In this document: positions 6,872-13,160 of the stretch, piece after piece | Layout: each line of letters opens with the position of its first letter | Numbering within the stretch: the first letter of the stretch is position 1 | Assembly: GCA_034666705.1 (NCBI GenBank) | Contig: JAXDLH010000324.1 | Coordinates: 1 to 13,160 of the forward strand | Length of the DNA: 13,160 bases | Origin: JAXDLH01 sp034666705 | GTDB lineage: Bacteria; Chloroflexota; UBA6077; SHYK01 | Direction: 5' to 3' | The notes under the pieces: model-generated | What the model saw: only the letters and a program-made list of their open reading frames with translations | The model's database searches: none | What the model was told of the DNA's origin: nothing | Made by a program: the position numbers and the translations under genes

Positions 6872-6891
6872 CTCGTAGTCGACTAGTCGCT

Positions 6892-8625
6892 CTAATACGT
6901 CCGCTTGCCGACTGGAATTGCGTCGAGCTCCACGGTTGTGAGCACCGGCGCTTGCCACTCAACTCGCGGCCCATCTGGGGTGCGATAGACCAGGCTGTGC
7001 GCCAGAAACCGCTCGTCATCGCGCTCGGGGAAGTCGCGGCGCGCCTGGGAGCCGCGAGATTCCTCCCGGAGAATAGCCGGCGCGACGACCGTTTCCGCGA
7101 CGTCGAGCATGTTCTGCAGCTCCATCGCGGCGGTGAGCTCCGTATTGAAGACTTTGCTCGAGTCGTCGAGCTTGACGTTCTTGAAACGCTCCTGCAGCTT
7201 ACGGATGTCCTCTGCCGCCTCGAGGAGCCCTTCCCGGGTCCGGAAGACCCCGACGTTCCGCTCCATCGCGAACTGGAGATCAGCACGCATCAGACCAACC
7301 CGCTCGGTGCCGCCATTGTTCGAATAGAACTGATTTTGCACGCGCTGCTCTTCGTCGTCCGCCTGCTTCTCCAGCGCTGTCGTCGGTAAATCGCGGCTTT
7401 CGGCGACCCGCCTCGCGGCGACCTTGCCCGTCCGGGAGCCGAATACGAGGCACTCGGTCAGCGAGTTCGATCCGAGGCGGTTCCCGCCGTTGAGCCCTTC
7501 CTGCGCGCACTCGCCCGCAGCATAGAGACCGGGAATCGACGTCTCGCCGTCCACGTTACAGCGCACGCCACCCATCATGTAGTGCACGACGGGGCGGACT
7601 GGGATTGGCGCGTGCACCGGATCGATGCCGATGTAGTTTTCAGCCAACTCGCGGACGAATGGCAGCTTCTGATTGATTTTTGCCTCGCCGAGATGGCGCA
7701 GGTCCAACTGCACCGTGTCGCCGTAGCGGCCCTTGACGCCACGCCCCGCCTCAAACTCCATGATCTCGGCGCGCGAGATCATGTCGCGCGGCCCGAGCTC
7801 CATGCGGCTCGAGATCCCATACGTGGGGTCACTCAAGAACCGCTCACCCTTGCTGTTGAGCAGGTAGCCGCCCTCCCCGCGCGCGGCTTCGGTGATCAGA
7901 ATGCCGGTCCCCGGCAATCCGGTCGGATGGTACTGGGGAAACTCCATGTCGGAGAGTGCGGAGCCTTCGCGATACGCAAGGCCCAGGCCGTCGCCCGTGT
8001 TGATAAAGGCATTGGTGGTGAATGCCCAGACGCGGCCGCACCCGCCAGTGGCCAGAATGACTGCTTTAGCCGTAAAGGCGCGGAACACGCCAGACCGAAG
8101 ATCGATCGCCACAGCGCCCCGACACTCGCCATCCTCGACCAGCAACTTGGTGACAAAGTTTTCGTCGTACCGCACGATATGCTCGTAGCGAAGCGTGTGC
8201 TGGAAGATCGCGTGCAACATGTGGAAACCCGACTTGTCGGCGGCGAACATCGTGCGGTTCACGCTCATTCCGCCGAACGCCCGGACCGCCACCGAGCCGT
8301 CGGGCTCGCGGCTCCACGGGCAGCCCCAATGCTCCATGCGGATCAACTCGTTGGGCGCCTCGCCGACGAAGTACTCCGCAACATCCTGGTCGGCGATGAA
8401 GTCACTCCCCTTCACCGTATCGAGGAAGTGAAGCTGGTGGCTGTCCCCCGTATCGGTTCGCACCACCGCGGCCGCGCCGCCTTCTGCAGAAACGGTGTGG
8501 CTGCGCATCGGATAAACCTTCGATACGAGCCCGACGCTTAGCCCCTCCTCGGCAACCGCGATGGCGGCCCGAAGCCCGGCGAGCCCGCCGCCGATGATGA
8601 TGACGTCGTGCCTCACGACTTCCAT
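6892..8625 (-). CDS. frdA: Fumarate reductase / succinate dehydrogenase flavoprotein subunit
   Basis: 577 residues from ATG 8625 with GGGAG five bases upstream; the in-frame GTG at 8637 abuts the start of that ribosome binding site and is less likely. It interconverts fumarate and succinate at a covalently bound FAD on the cytoplasmic side. Visible marks are the N-terminal FAD motif IIGGGLAGLRAA, SHTVSAEGG with H43 as the flavin-linking histidine, FPQYHPTGLPGTG and TEAARGEGG in the capping/active-site region, PVRPVVHYMMGGV, and NRLGSNSL with a catalytic-region arginine. The C-terminal RREESRG..RRDFPERDDERFLAHSL is also typical. It resembles mycobacterial FrdA strongly. It is first in frdABCD and divergent from the potassium importer gene. 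Sequence does not show which reaction direction dominates in the cell. Confidence 0.96.
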   Translation of the reverse strand: MEVVRHDVIIIGGGLAGLRAAIAVAEEGLSVGLVSKVYPMRSHTVSAEGGAAAVVRTDTGDSHQLHFLDTVKGSDFIADQDVAEYFVGEAPNELIRMEHWGCPWSREPDGSVAVRAFGGMSVNRTMFAADKSGFHMLHAIFQHTLRYEHIVRYDENFVTKLLVEDGECRGAVAIDLRSGVFRAFTAKAVILATGGCGRVWAFTTNAFINTGDGLGLAYREGSALSDMEFPQYHPTGLPGTGILITEAARGEGGYLLNSKGERFLSDPTYGISSRMELGPRDMISRAEIMEFEAGRGVKGRYGDTVQLDLRHLGEAKINQKLPFVRELAENYIGIDPVHAPIPVRPVVHYMMGGVRCNVDGETSIPGLYAAGECAQEGLNGGNRLGSNSLTECLVFGSRTGKVAARRVAESRDLPTTALEKQADDEEQRVQNQFYSNNGGTERVGLMRADLQFAMERNVGVFRTREGLLEAAEDIRKLQERFKNVKLDDSSKVFNTELTAAMELQNMLDVAETVVAPAILREESRGSQARRDFPERDDERFLAHSLVYRTPDGPRVEWQAPVLTTVELDAIPVGKRTY

Positions 8626-8828
8626 GGCTGCTCCCACTCACGAGATCGATAGGTTCCCGGCTGCACTCGGGCGTCTCGCATGGGCCCGAGCATGGCGCGC
8701 TTCGCGTCCGCTGGGTACAGTGTAGGCAAGCAGGTGGCCGCGCAATCATTCGGGCGGCAAACGTCCTATGATAACCCAAAGTTCGCGCGTGAGTCCGCTG
8801 GCTAACCGAGGTGGAGGGGCAGCCATCC
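8626..8828. other. Divergent intergenic region between frdA and kimA
   Basis: These 203 bases must hold the promoters of both genes. On the plus strand TATGAT (8767-8772) matches five of six bases of a -10 box for kimA, without a clear -35. On the minus strand TACACT (8724-8719) is a weak -10 candidate for frdA. A 7-bp inverted repeat, CTCGGGC (8666-8672) / GCCCGAG (8684-8690), lies in the likely frdA leader. I looked for a c-di-AMP (ydaO-type) riboswitch before kimA and saw none of its conserved blocks. Confidence 0.35.
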
Positions 8829-10925
8829 GTGTCACGCGATCCTGATCCGCCTTCACGCCGACATGACCAACTCGACGTGAACGGCCACTCGAACGGCGAT
8901 CGCAGCGACGACGAGCCACGCCCCCACCGCCGGCCCGGCCCCGACCTCGAGCATCGCGAAGTCATTCGAGGCAGCCGCAGCGGCAATCAGCACGTCCGCA
9001 TCACGCGAGCGGTTGGAGGCGGCCTGCGGCGCACCGGCGCCGGTCGCCTGGAGACAACGGAGCAATCGCTCCGTCCACGCAGCCCTTTTGGTCGGGTCCT
9101 CAATAACGTCAAGCGGGTCCTCATCGGCCAACCGCTGGCAACCGCCGAATTGGCGAACGAGCGCCTTACCAAGGTCAAGGCCCTCGCCGTTTTCTCCTCT
9201 GACGCGCTCTCCTCTTCCGCCTACGCGACCGAGCAGATTATCGTCGTGCTGGTGGCGGGCGGCGCGGCCGCGCTCAGCTACACGTTGCCGATCGCCATCG
9301 CGATTACCGTGCTCCTCGCTATCGTCGCCACGTCATACCGGCAGACGATCAAGGCGTATCCGCAAGGCGGCGGATCCTACATCGTTACGAAGGACAACCT
9401 CGGCACGTACCCATCCCTCATAGCGGGCTCGGCACTGTTGATCGACTACGTCCTGACGGTGGCCGTATCCGTCTCGGCAGGCGTGGCCGCGGTCACCTCG
9501 GCTATCCAGAGCTTGCACCCGTTCGCCGTGGAGCTCGGCGTGGCGTTCATCCTGCTCATCATGCTCGTAAACCTGCGCGGGGTCCGGGAGAGCGGCAGCA
9601 TCTTCGCGGCACCGACGTACGCCTTTCTGCTCATGGCGTTTCTCATGATCGGGCTGGGCGCATTCCATCTCATTACCGAAGGACCGGGGGATCTGCAGGC
9701 CAAGGCCGCCAGCCTCCCGGTCGTCGAGCCGCTGAGTATCTTCCTCATTCTGCGGGCGTTCGCTTCAGGGAACGCCGCACTAACGGGCACCGAGGCGATC
9801 TCCGACGGGGTCCCAGCGTTCAAGCCGCCCGAGTGGCAGAATGCGCGCACGACGCTCACCTGGATGGCCTGCATCCTCGGCTTCCTCTTCCTCGGAATAA
9901 CCTACCTCGCCGTGCAATTCGCGATCCTTCCAAGCAGCACCGAGACTGTGATCTCGCAACTGGGCCGGATTGCGTACGGCGATAGCACGGTCCCGTACTT
10001 CGCCTTCCAGGCAGCGACGACACTGATCCTCGTCCTCGCGGCGAACACGAGCTTCTCGGACTTCCCGCGACTCAGCTACTTCCTGGCACGCGACCACTTC
10101 CTGCCCCACCAATTCGGGTATCGCGGCGACCGACTGGCGTTCAGCACGGGCATCTTCGCCCTCAGCATCCCGTCGATCGCTCTGATGATCGCGTTTCGAG
10201 CCGAGACCGATGCGTTGATTCCGCTGTATGCCGTCGGCGTGTTCGTCTCGTTCACTGCATCACAGGCGAGCATGGTGGTGCGCTGGTGGCGGCGACGCGA
10301 GCCCGGATGGCAGCGTGGCTTGCCCATCAATGCCCTCGGCGCAGTCACGACCTGCCTCGTCGCAATCATCATTGCGGCGACGAAGTTCGAGCACGGGGCG
10401 TGGATGGTCATCGTGCTGATCCCCATTCTGGTCATGACGATGCGCGCCATCAATCATCATTACGTCAAGGTTGCGGACCTGCTCGCGCTCGATAACCTCG
10501 ACGAGCCGGTGCCGAACATTGCGGAACCGTACGTCATCATTCCCGTTCCGGGAATCAACCGCGCGACGCAGCGCACGCTCGCCATTGCGCTCAAGCTTTC
10601 GCATAACGTGACGGCGATCCACGTGACTGATGACCGCGAGGCGGGCGATCGGCTGCGCGAGCGCTGGGAAGCGCTCGTCGACGACGTGCCACTGGTCGTG
10701 CTCGAGTCGCCGTTCCGCGCGCTTGTCGGCGCGGTACAGACTTACCTCGACGCGCTCCAACAGCGCGAGCCCGACCGCACGGTCATCGTCGTGCTTTCCG
10801 AGTTCGTGCCGCACTACCCGTGGGAATATGTGCTCCACAACCAGACTGCACTGGCCCTCAAGGGCGTGCTATTTCTGCGACCCAACACGGTCGTGATGGA
10901 CGTGCCATACCACCTGGTTCGATAA
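8829..10925 (+). CDS. kimA: KimA-type potassium importer (APC superfamily)
   Basis: 698 residues from GTG 8829, with GGAGGGG (8813-8819) nine bases upstream; GTG 8811 lies before that site and GTG 8877 is a second choice. The core closely follows Bacillus subtilis KimA (YdaO), a proton-coupled high-affinity K+ importer. Matching segments include LTKVKALAVFSSDALSSSAY, SYRQTIKAYPQGGGSYIV, a SALLIDYVLTVAVSVSAG helix, LTGTEAISDGVPAFK, FLARDHFLPHQFGYRGDRL and LIPLYAVGVFVSFT. D125 and Y132 correspond to K+-pathway residues D36 and Y43 of B. subtilis KimA. Many hydrophobic segments are followed by a C-terminal cytoplasmic universal-stress-like domain (from about residue 570: VIIPVPGINRATQRT, WEYVLHNQTAL). 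B. subtilis KimA is inhibited by c-di-AMP; no related gene is visible here. About 89 charged, disordered-looking N-terminal residues precede the core. Converges with aroC. Confidence 0.9.
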   Translation: MSRDPDPPSRRHDQLDVNGHSNGDRSDDEPRPHRRPGPDLEHREVIRGSRSGNQHVRITRAVGGGLRRTGAGRLETTEQSLRPRSPFGRVLNNVKRVLIGQPLATAELANERLTKVKALAVFSSDALSSSAYATEQIIVVLVAGGAAALSYTLPIAIAITVLLAIVATSYRQTIKAYPQGGGSYIVTKDNLGTYPSLIAGSALLIDYVLTVAVSVSAGVAAVTSAIQSLHPFAVELGVAFILLIMLVNLRGVRESGSIFAAPTYAFLLMAFLMIGLGAFHLITEGPGDLQAKAASLPVVEPLSIFLILRAFASGNAALTGTEAISDGVPAFKPPEWQNARTTLTWMACILGFLFLGITYLAVQFAILPSSTETVISQLGRIAYGDSTVPYFAFQAATTLILVLAANTSFSDFPRLSYFLARDHFLPHQFGYRGDRLAFSTGIFALSIPSIALMIAFRAETDALIPLYAVGVFVSFTASQASMVVRWWRRREPGWQRGLPINALGAVTTCLVAIIIAATKFEHGAWMVIVLIPILVMTMRAINHHYVKVADLLALDNLDEPVPNIAEPYVIIPVPGINRATQRTLAIALKLSHNVTAIHVTDDREAGDRLRERWEALVDDVPLVVLESPFRALVGAVQTYLDALQQREPDRTVIVVLSEFVPHYPWEYVLHNQTALALKGVLFLRPNTVVMDVPYHLVR

Positions 10926-10942
10926 CCAGCAGCGCGACTGCA

Positions 10943-10956
10943 TCTAGACTCTAGAC
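10943..10956. repeat. Tandem 7-bp repeat TCTAGAC x2 at the aroC stop
   Basis: TCTAGAC at 10943-10949 is repeated exactly at 10950-10956, so the second copy spans the aroC stop codon and last codon. It lies in the 25-base convergent gap with kimA and the aroC 3' end. It is probably a small duplication; no hairpin terminator is seen here. Confidence 0.4.
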
Positions 10957-12096
10957 CAGCGCGGCCCAGCCAATTGTGGAGAGGAAGCTCTCCATATTGG
11001 CGCGCGTCTCCGCCACGTTATCACCACCAAACTTTTCGAGGTAGGCGTCGGCCAGCACAATCGAGACCATCGCTTCGACGACGACCGCGGCCGCGGGCAC
11101 GGCGCAGATGTCGGAGCGCTGGTACTCCATATCCTCTTCCTTGCCCGTTTTCACGTTGACCGACGGCTGGGGCGTCAACGTCGTGGAGATCGGCTTCATC
11201 GCCGCGCGCACCACAATCGGCTCGCCGTTGGTTACGCCGCCCTCAGTGCCACCCGCCCGGTTCGACGCGCGAATAGGCCGGCCTTCGCCCCACCGGATCG
11301 CGTCCTGGACCCGCGTGCCGGGCTTCATCGCCGAGGCGAAGCCGTCGCCAATCTCGACGCCCTTGATGGCGTTGATGCTCATGACCGCCCAGGCGAGCTT
11401 GCCGTCGAGCTTGCGGTCCCAATGGACGAAACTGCCCACGCCCGGCGCTAAGCCCCAGGCCACGACCTCGACGACTCCCCCCAGCGTATCGCGATTGACC
11501 TTCGCCTCGTCGATCCGTGCGATCATCTTGCGGCTCGCTTCCGGATCCGGGCAGCGCACCTCGGATTCCTCCGCCTGCGCGAAAAGGGTCTCCCACGGCC
11601 CCTCCGGCACCGGCGCTTGCACGCCACCGATGGAAACCACGTGGGAGCCAATCCTCACCCCGAGCTCGCCCAGCAACGCTTTTGCCACGCCCGCCACCGC
11701 GACCCGCGCGGTCGTCTCGCGCGCACTCGAGCGCTCCAGAACGAGCCGCATGTCGTCGTGCTGGTACTTCAAGGACCCGGAGAGGTCGGCATGGCCGGGG
11801 CGAGGCACATGGATGGGTGGTGGGGTTTTGTCCTTCCAGTTGGCCCAGTCTTTGTTCTCGATCGTCAACGCAATGGGCGCACCAGTGGTGAGGCCGCGCG
11901 TGACGCCCGCGGTGATGTACGCGTAGTCTTGCTCGATGAGCATCCGCCCTCCGCGACCGTAGCCCCCCTGGCGACGGCGCAGATCGACGGCAAGCACGTC
12001 CTCTGAGACGGGCACGCCGGCGGGCATCCCCTCGACAATCATCGTGAGGCCGGGTCCGTGCGACTCGCCGGCCGTCAGAAACCGACATGCGCCCAT
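10951..12096 (-). CDS. aroC: Chorismate synthase
   Basis: 381 residues from ATG 12096, with GAAGGGTGA (12109-12101) just upstream; the frame is open to a GTG at 12129 but that falls near the promoter. It converts 5-enolpyruvylshikimate-3-phosphate to chorismate with reduced FMN, the last step of the shikimate pathway. Signatures are FLTAGESHGPGL (active-site H13), GYGRGGRMLIEQD (45-57), PRPGHADL with the second conserved histidine H102, RSSARETTARVA and the C-terminal AVPAAAVVVEAM. Length matches the 360-400 residues typical of the family. No other shikimate genes are nearby. A TATAAT box and an inverted repeat precede it. Confidence 0.97.
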   Translation of the reverse strand: MGACRFLTAGESHGPGLTMIVEGMPAGVPVSEDVLAVDLRRRQGGYGRGGRMLIEQDYAYITAGVTRGLTTGAPIALTIENKDWANWKDKTPPPIHVPRPGHADLSGSLKYQHDDMRLVLERSSARETTARVAVAGVAKALLGELGVRIGSHVVSIGGVQAPVPEGPWETLFAQAEESEVRCPDPEASRKMIARIDEAKVNRDTLGGVVEVVAWGLAPGVGSFVHWDRKLDGKLAWAVMSINAIKGVEIGDGFASAMKPGTRVQDAIRWGEGRPIRASNRAGGTEGGVTNGEPIVVRAAMKPISTTLTPQPSVNVKTGKEEDMEYQRSDICAVPAAAVVVEAMVSIVLADAYLEKFGGDNVAETRANMESFLSTIGWAALV

Positions 12097-12114
12097 GCAA
12101 TCACCCTTCGCAGA

Positions 12115-12136
12115 CGTGCAAATCTGCACGATTATA
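12115..12136 (-). promoter_or_regulatory. aroC promoter -10 box with overlapping inverted repeat
   Basis: On the minus strand a perfect TATAAT (12136-12131) lies 34 bases before the aroC ATG. Directly downstream is CGTGCA-GATT-TGCACG (12130-12115), a perfect 6-bp inverted repeat covering the expected transcription start near 12124. This is the position of a repressor operator, or a short hairpin at the 5' end of the mRNA. No good -35 hexamer is visible 16-18 bases upstream. Confidence 0.45.
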
Positions 12137-12211
12137 CGGTCCGCTATTCGGCCGGCCTGGCGCGCTGGGCTTCGCTAGAATCCAGCGTAGCGCCGCACGG
12201 AGCAATCAGCT

Positions 12212-13160
12212 TTGGATGAGATTCCCATCCGCAAGGCCAACCACATCGACATCACAACCCAGCGGACCGTCACGCCGGACGTGAGCCCGGGCTGGGACGA
12301 CGTCCAACTCGTGCACCAGGCCCTCCCCGAGATCGACCTGGACGAGGTCGACCTCGGCATTGATCTATTCGGCTGTCATCTGCGTGCGCCTATCCTCATC
12401 GCGTCCATGACGGGCGGCCATCCGCGAGCCGCGGAGATCAATCGGCGACTCGCCGGGGCCGCGCAAGCGTACGGTCTCGCGATGGGGGTGGGGAGTCAGC
12501 GCGCCGCGATCCGCCAACCCGAGCTGCTCGCCACGTATACCGTCGCGCGCGAGGCGGCACCGGATGCTTTGCTCATCGCCAACGTCGGCGCGCCCCAGCT
12601 CATCCCGCAAGGTTCGGAGGCGCCACTGGTCCTGGGCGACGTCGAGCGCCTCGTGTCGACCCTCGAGGCAAACGCACTCGCCATCCACTTGAACTATCTG
12701 CAAGAAGTCGTCCAACCCGAGGGTGACACGCGGGCACGCGGCGCGCTCGCGGCGATCGAGCGCATCGCACGTGCCCTTTCCGTACCGATAATCGCCAAGG
12801 AGACCGGCGCAGGGATCGCCCGTGAGCAAGGAGCGCGACTTGTCAGCGCTGGCGTGGCAGGGATCGACGTGGGCGGTGCGGGTGGCACCTCGTTCGCGCT
12901 CGTCGAGTCGCATCGTGCTGCCGATCGAGGCCTGGCGCGCGCCGCTCGCCTGGGCGAAGCGCTCGCAGGCTGGGGGATCCCAAGCGCAGCATCAGTCATG
13001 GAGTGCCAGGGGCTCGGAGTCCCAGTGATCGCGACCGGCGGGGTCCGCAGCGGGCTGCATGTGGCCGCAGCGCTCGCGCTTGGCGCCAATGTCGTGGGTC
13101 TGGCGCGTCCACTGCTGAGCGCTGCGCTCGAGAGTGAAGCGGTGCTTCACGATTTCGTCG
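12212..13160 (+). CDS. fni: Type 2 isopentenyl-diphosphate delta-isomerase (3' truncated by window)
   Basis: 316 codons are visible and the frame is still open at the window end. It interconverts isopentenyl and dimethylallyl diphosphate using FMN, NADPH and Mg2+, feeding isoprenoid synthesis. Family marks in order are IRKANHID (6-13), ILIASMTGGH (61-70), MGVGSQRAAI (91-100), HLNYLQEVVQPEGD (159-172, with the catalytic-region glutamine Q164 and metal-binding acid), IIAKETGAG (194-201), GIDVGGAGGTSF and VIATGGVRSG. Usual length is 330-370, so only a short C-terminal piece is missing. The start is TTG at 12212 with GGAG (12199-12202) nine bases upstream. An in-frame TAG at 12188-12190 and the absence of ATG or GTG before the conserved RKANHI leave no better choice. 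A TAGAAT at 12176-12181 may be its -10 box. Divergent from aroC. Confidence 0.94.
   Translation, partial: MDEIPIRKANHIDITTQRTVTPDVSPGWDDVQLVHQALPEIDLDEVDLGIDLFGCHLRAPILIASMTGGHPRAAEINRRLAGAAQAYGLAMGVGSQRAAIRQPELLATYTVAREAAPDALLIANVGAPQLIPQGSEAPLVLGDVERLVSTLEANALAIHLNYLQEVVQPEGDTRARGALAAIERIARALSVPIIAKETGAGIAREQGARLVSAGVAGIDVGGAGGTSFALVESHRAADRGLARAARLGEALAGWGIPSAASVMECQGLGVPVIATGGVRSGLHVAAALALGANVVGLARPLLSAALESEAVLHDFV

Noticed and set aside
7582..8541. Long plus-strand open frame (319 codons) opposite frdA
   Set aside because: It is the antisense shadow of a high-GC, strongly conserved flavoprotein gene; its translation shows no recognisable domain.
8626..8828. Possible c-di-AMP (ydaO/kimA) riboswitch upstream of kimA
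   Set aside because: The conserved GGTACGGGGGACC-like block and partner segments are not found in the leader.
8853..9131. Minus-strand frame with a hydrophobic tail, antisense to the KimA N-terminal extension and upstream of frdA
   Set aside because: It begins with TTG, has no evident ribosome binding site and overlaps the only possible KimA N-terminus. The hydrophobic tail reflects GC-rich Ala/Val codons on the opposite strand.

Overview
This 13.2 kb window is a compact, high-GC bacterial chromosome segment made almost entirely of metabolic and housekeeping genes. I see no mobile element, CRISPR array, tRNA or rRNA, and no gene-free stretch over 300 bases; the longest is about 200 bases at 8626-8828. 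Several genes start with GTG or TTG. The best guess for the host is a high-GC Terrabacteria lineage, either Chloroflexota-like or actinobacterial. The reasons are a mycobacterial-style FrdA, an E. coli-type four-gene fumarate reductase set, a KimA potassium importer, a type 2 isopentenyl diphosphate isomerase and a DUF2142-like membrane protein. This is inference from remembered families; no phylogenetic marker is present.

Layout. Positions 1-1627 (+) hold the 3' end of a GlcD-type FAD oxidase and, 16 bases on, a PLP-dependent threonine/serine dehydratase-like enzyme, probably one operon. It converges with a minus-strand pair at 1672-3187: thioredoxin reductase (trxB) followed by a dual-specificity-type phosphatase. 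Divergent from trxB, 3297-5120 (+) encodes a polytopic GT-C/DUF2142-like protein with an extracytoplasmic C-terminal domain. A perfect 36-bp palindrome (5140-5175) separates it from the convergent frdABCD operon (8625 down to 5194, minus strand). Divergent from frdA is a kimA-like potassium importer (8829-10925, +). It converges with aroC (12096-10951, minus). Divergent from aroC is fni, which starts with TTG at 12212 and runs off the window end.

How the genes fit together. FrdABCD is a menaquinone-type fumarate reductase or succinate dehydrogenase: flavoprotein, iron-sulfur protein and two small anchors. TrxB supplies thiol reducing power, AroC makes chorismate (precursor of aromatics and menaquinone), and Fni interconverts IPP and DMAPP (precursors of prenyl chains, including the menaquinone tail). 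KimA imports potassium. These are independent transcription units and not one pathway cluster. I did not find a convincing new system. The items worth a second look are non-coding inverted repeats at gene boundaries, an unusual N-terminal extension on KimA, and altered active-site signatures in the phosphatase and the PLP enzyme.
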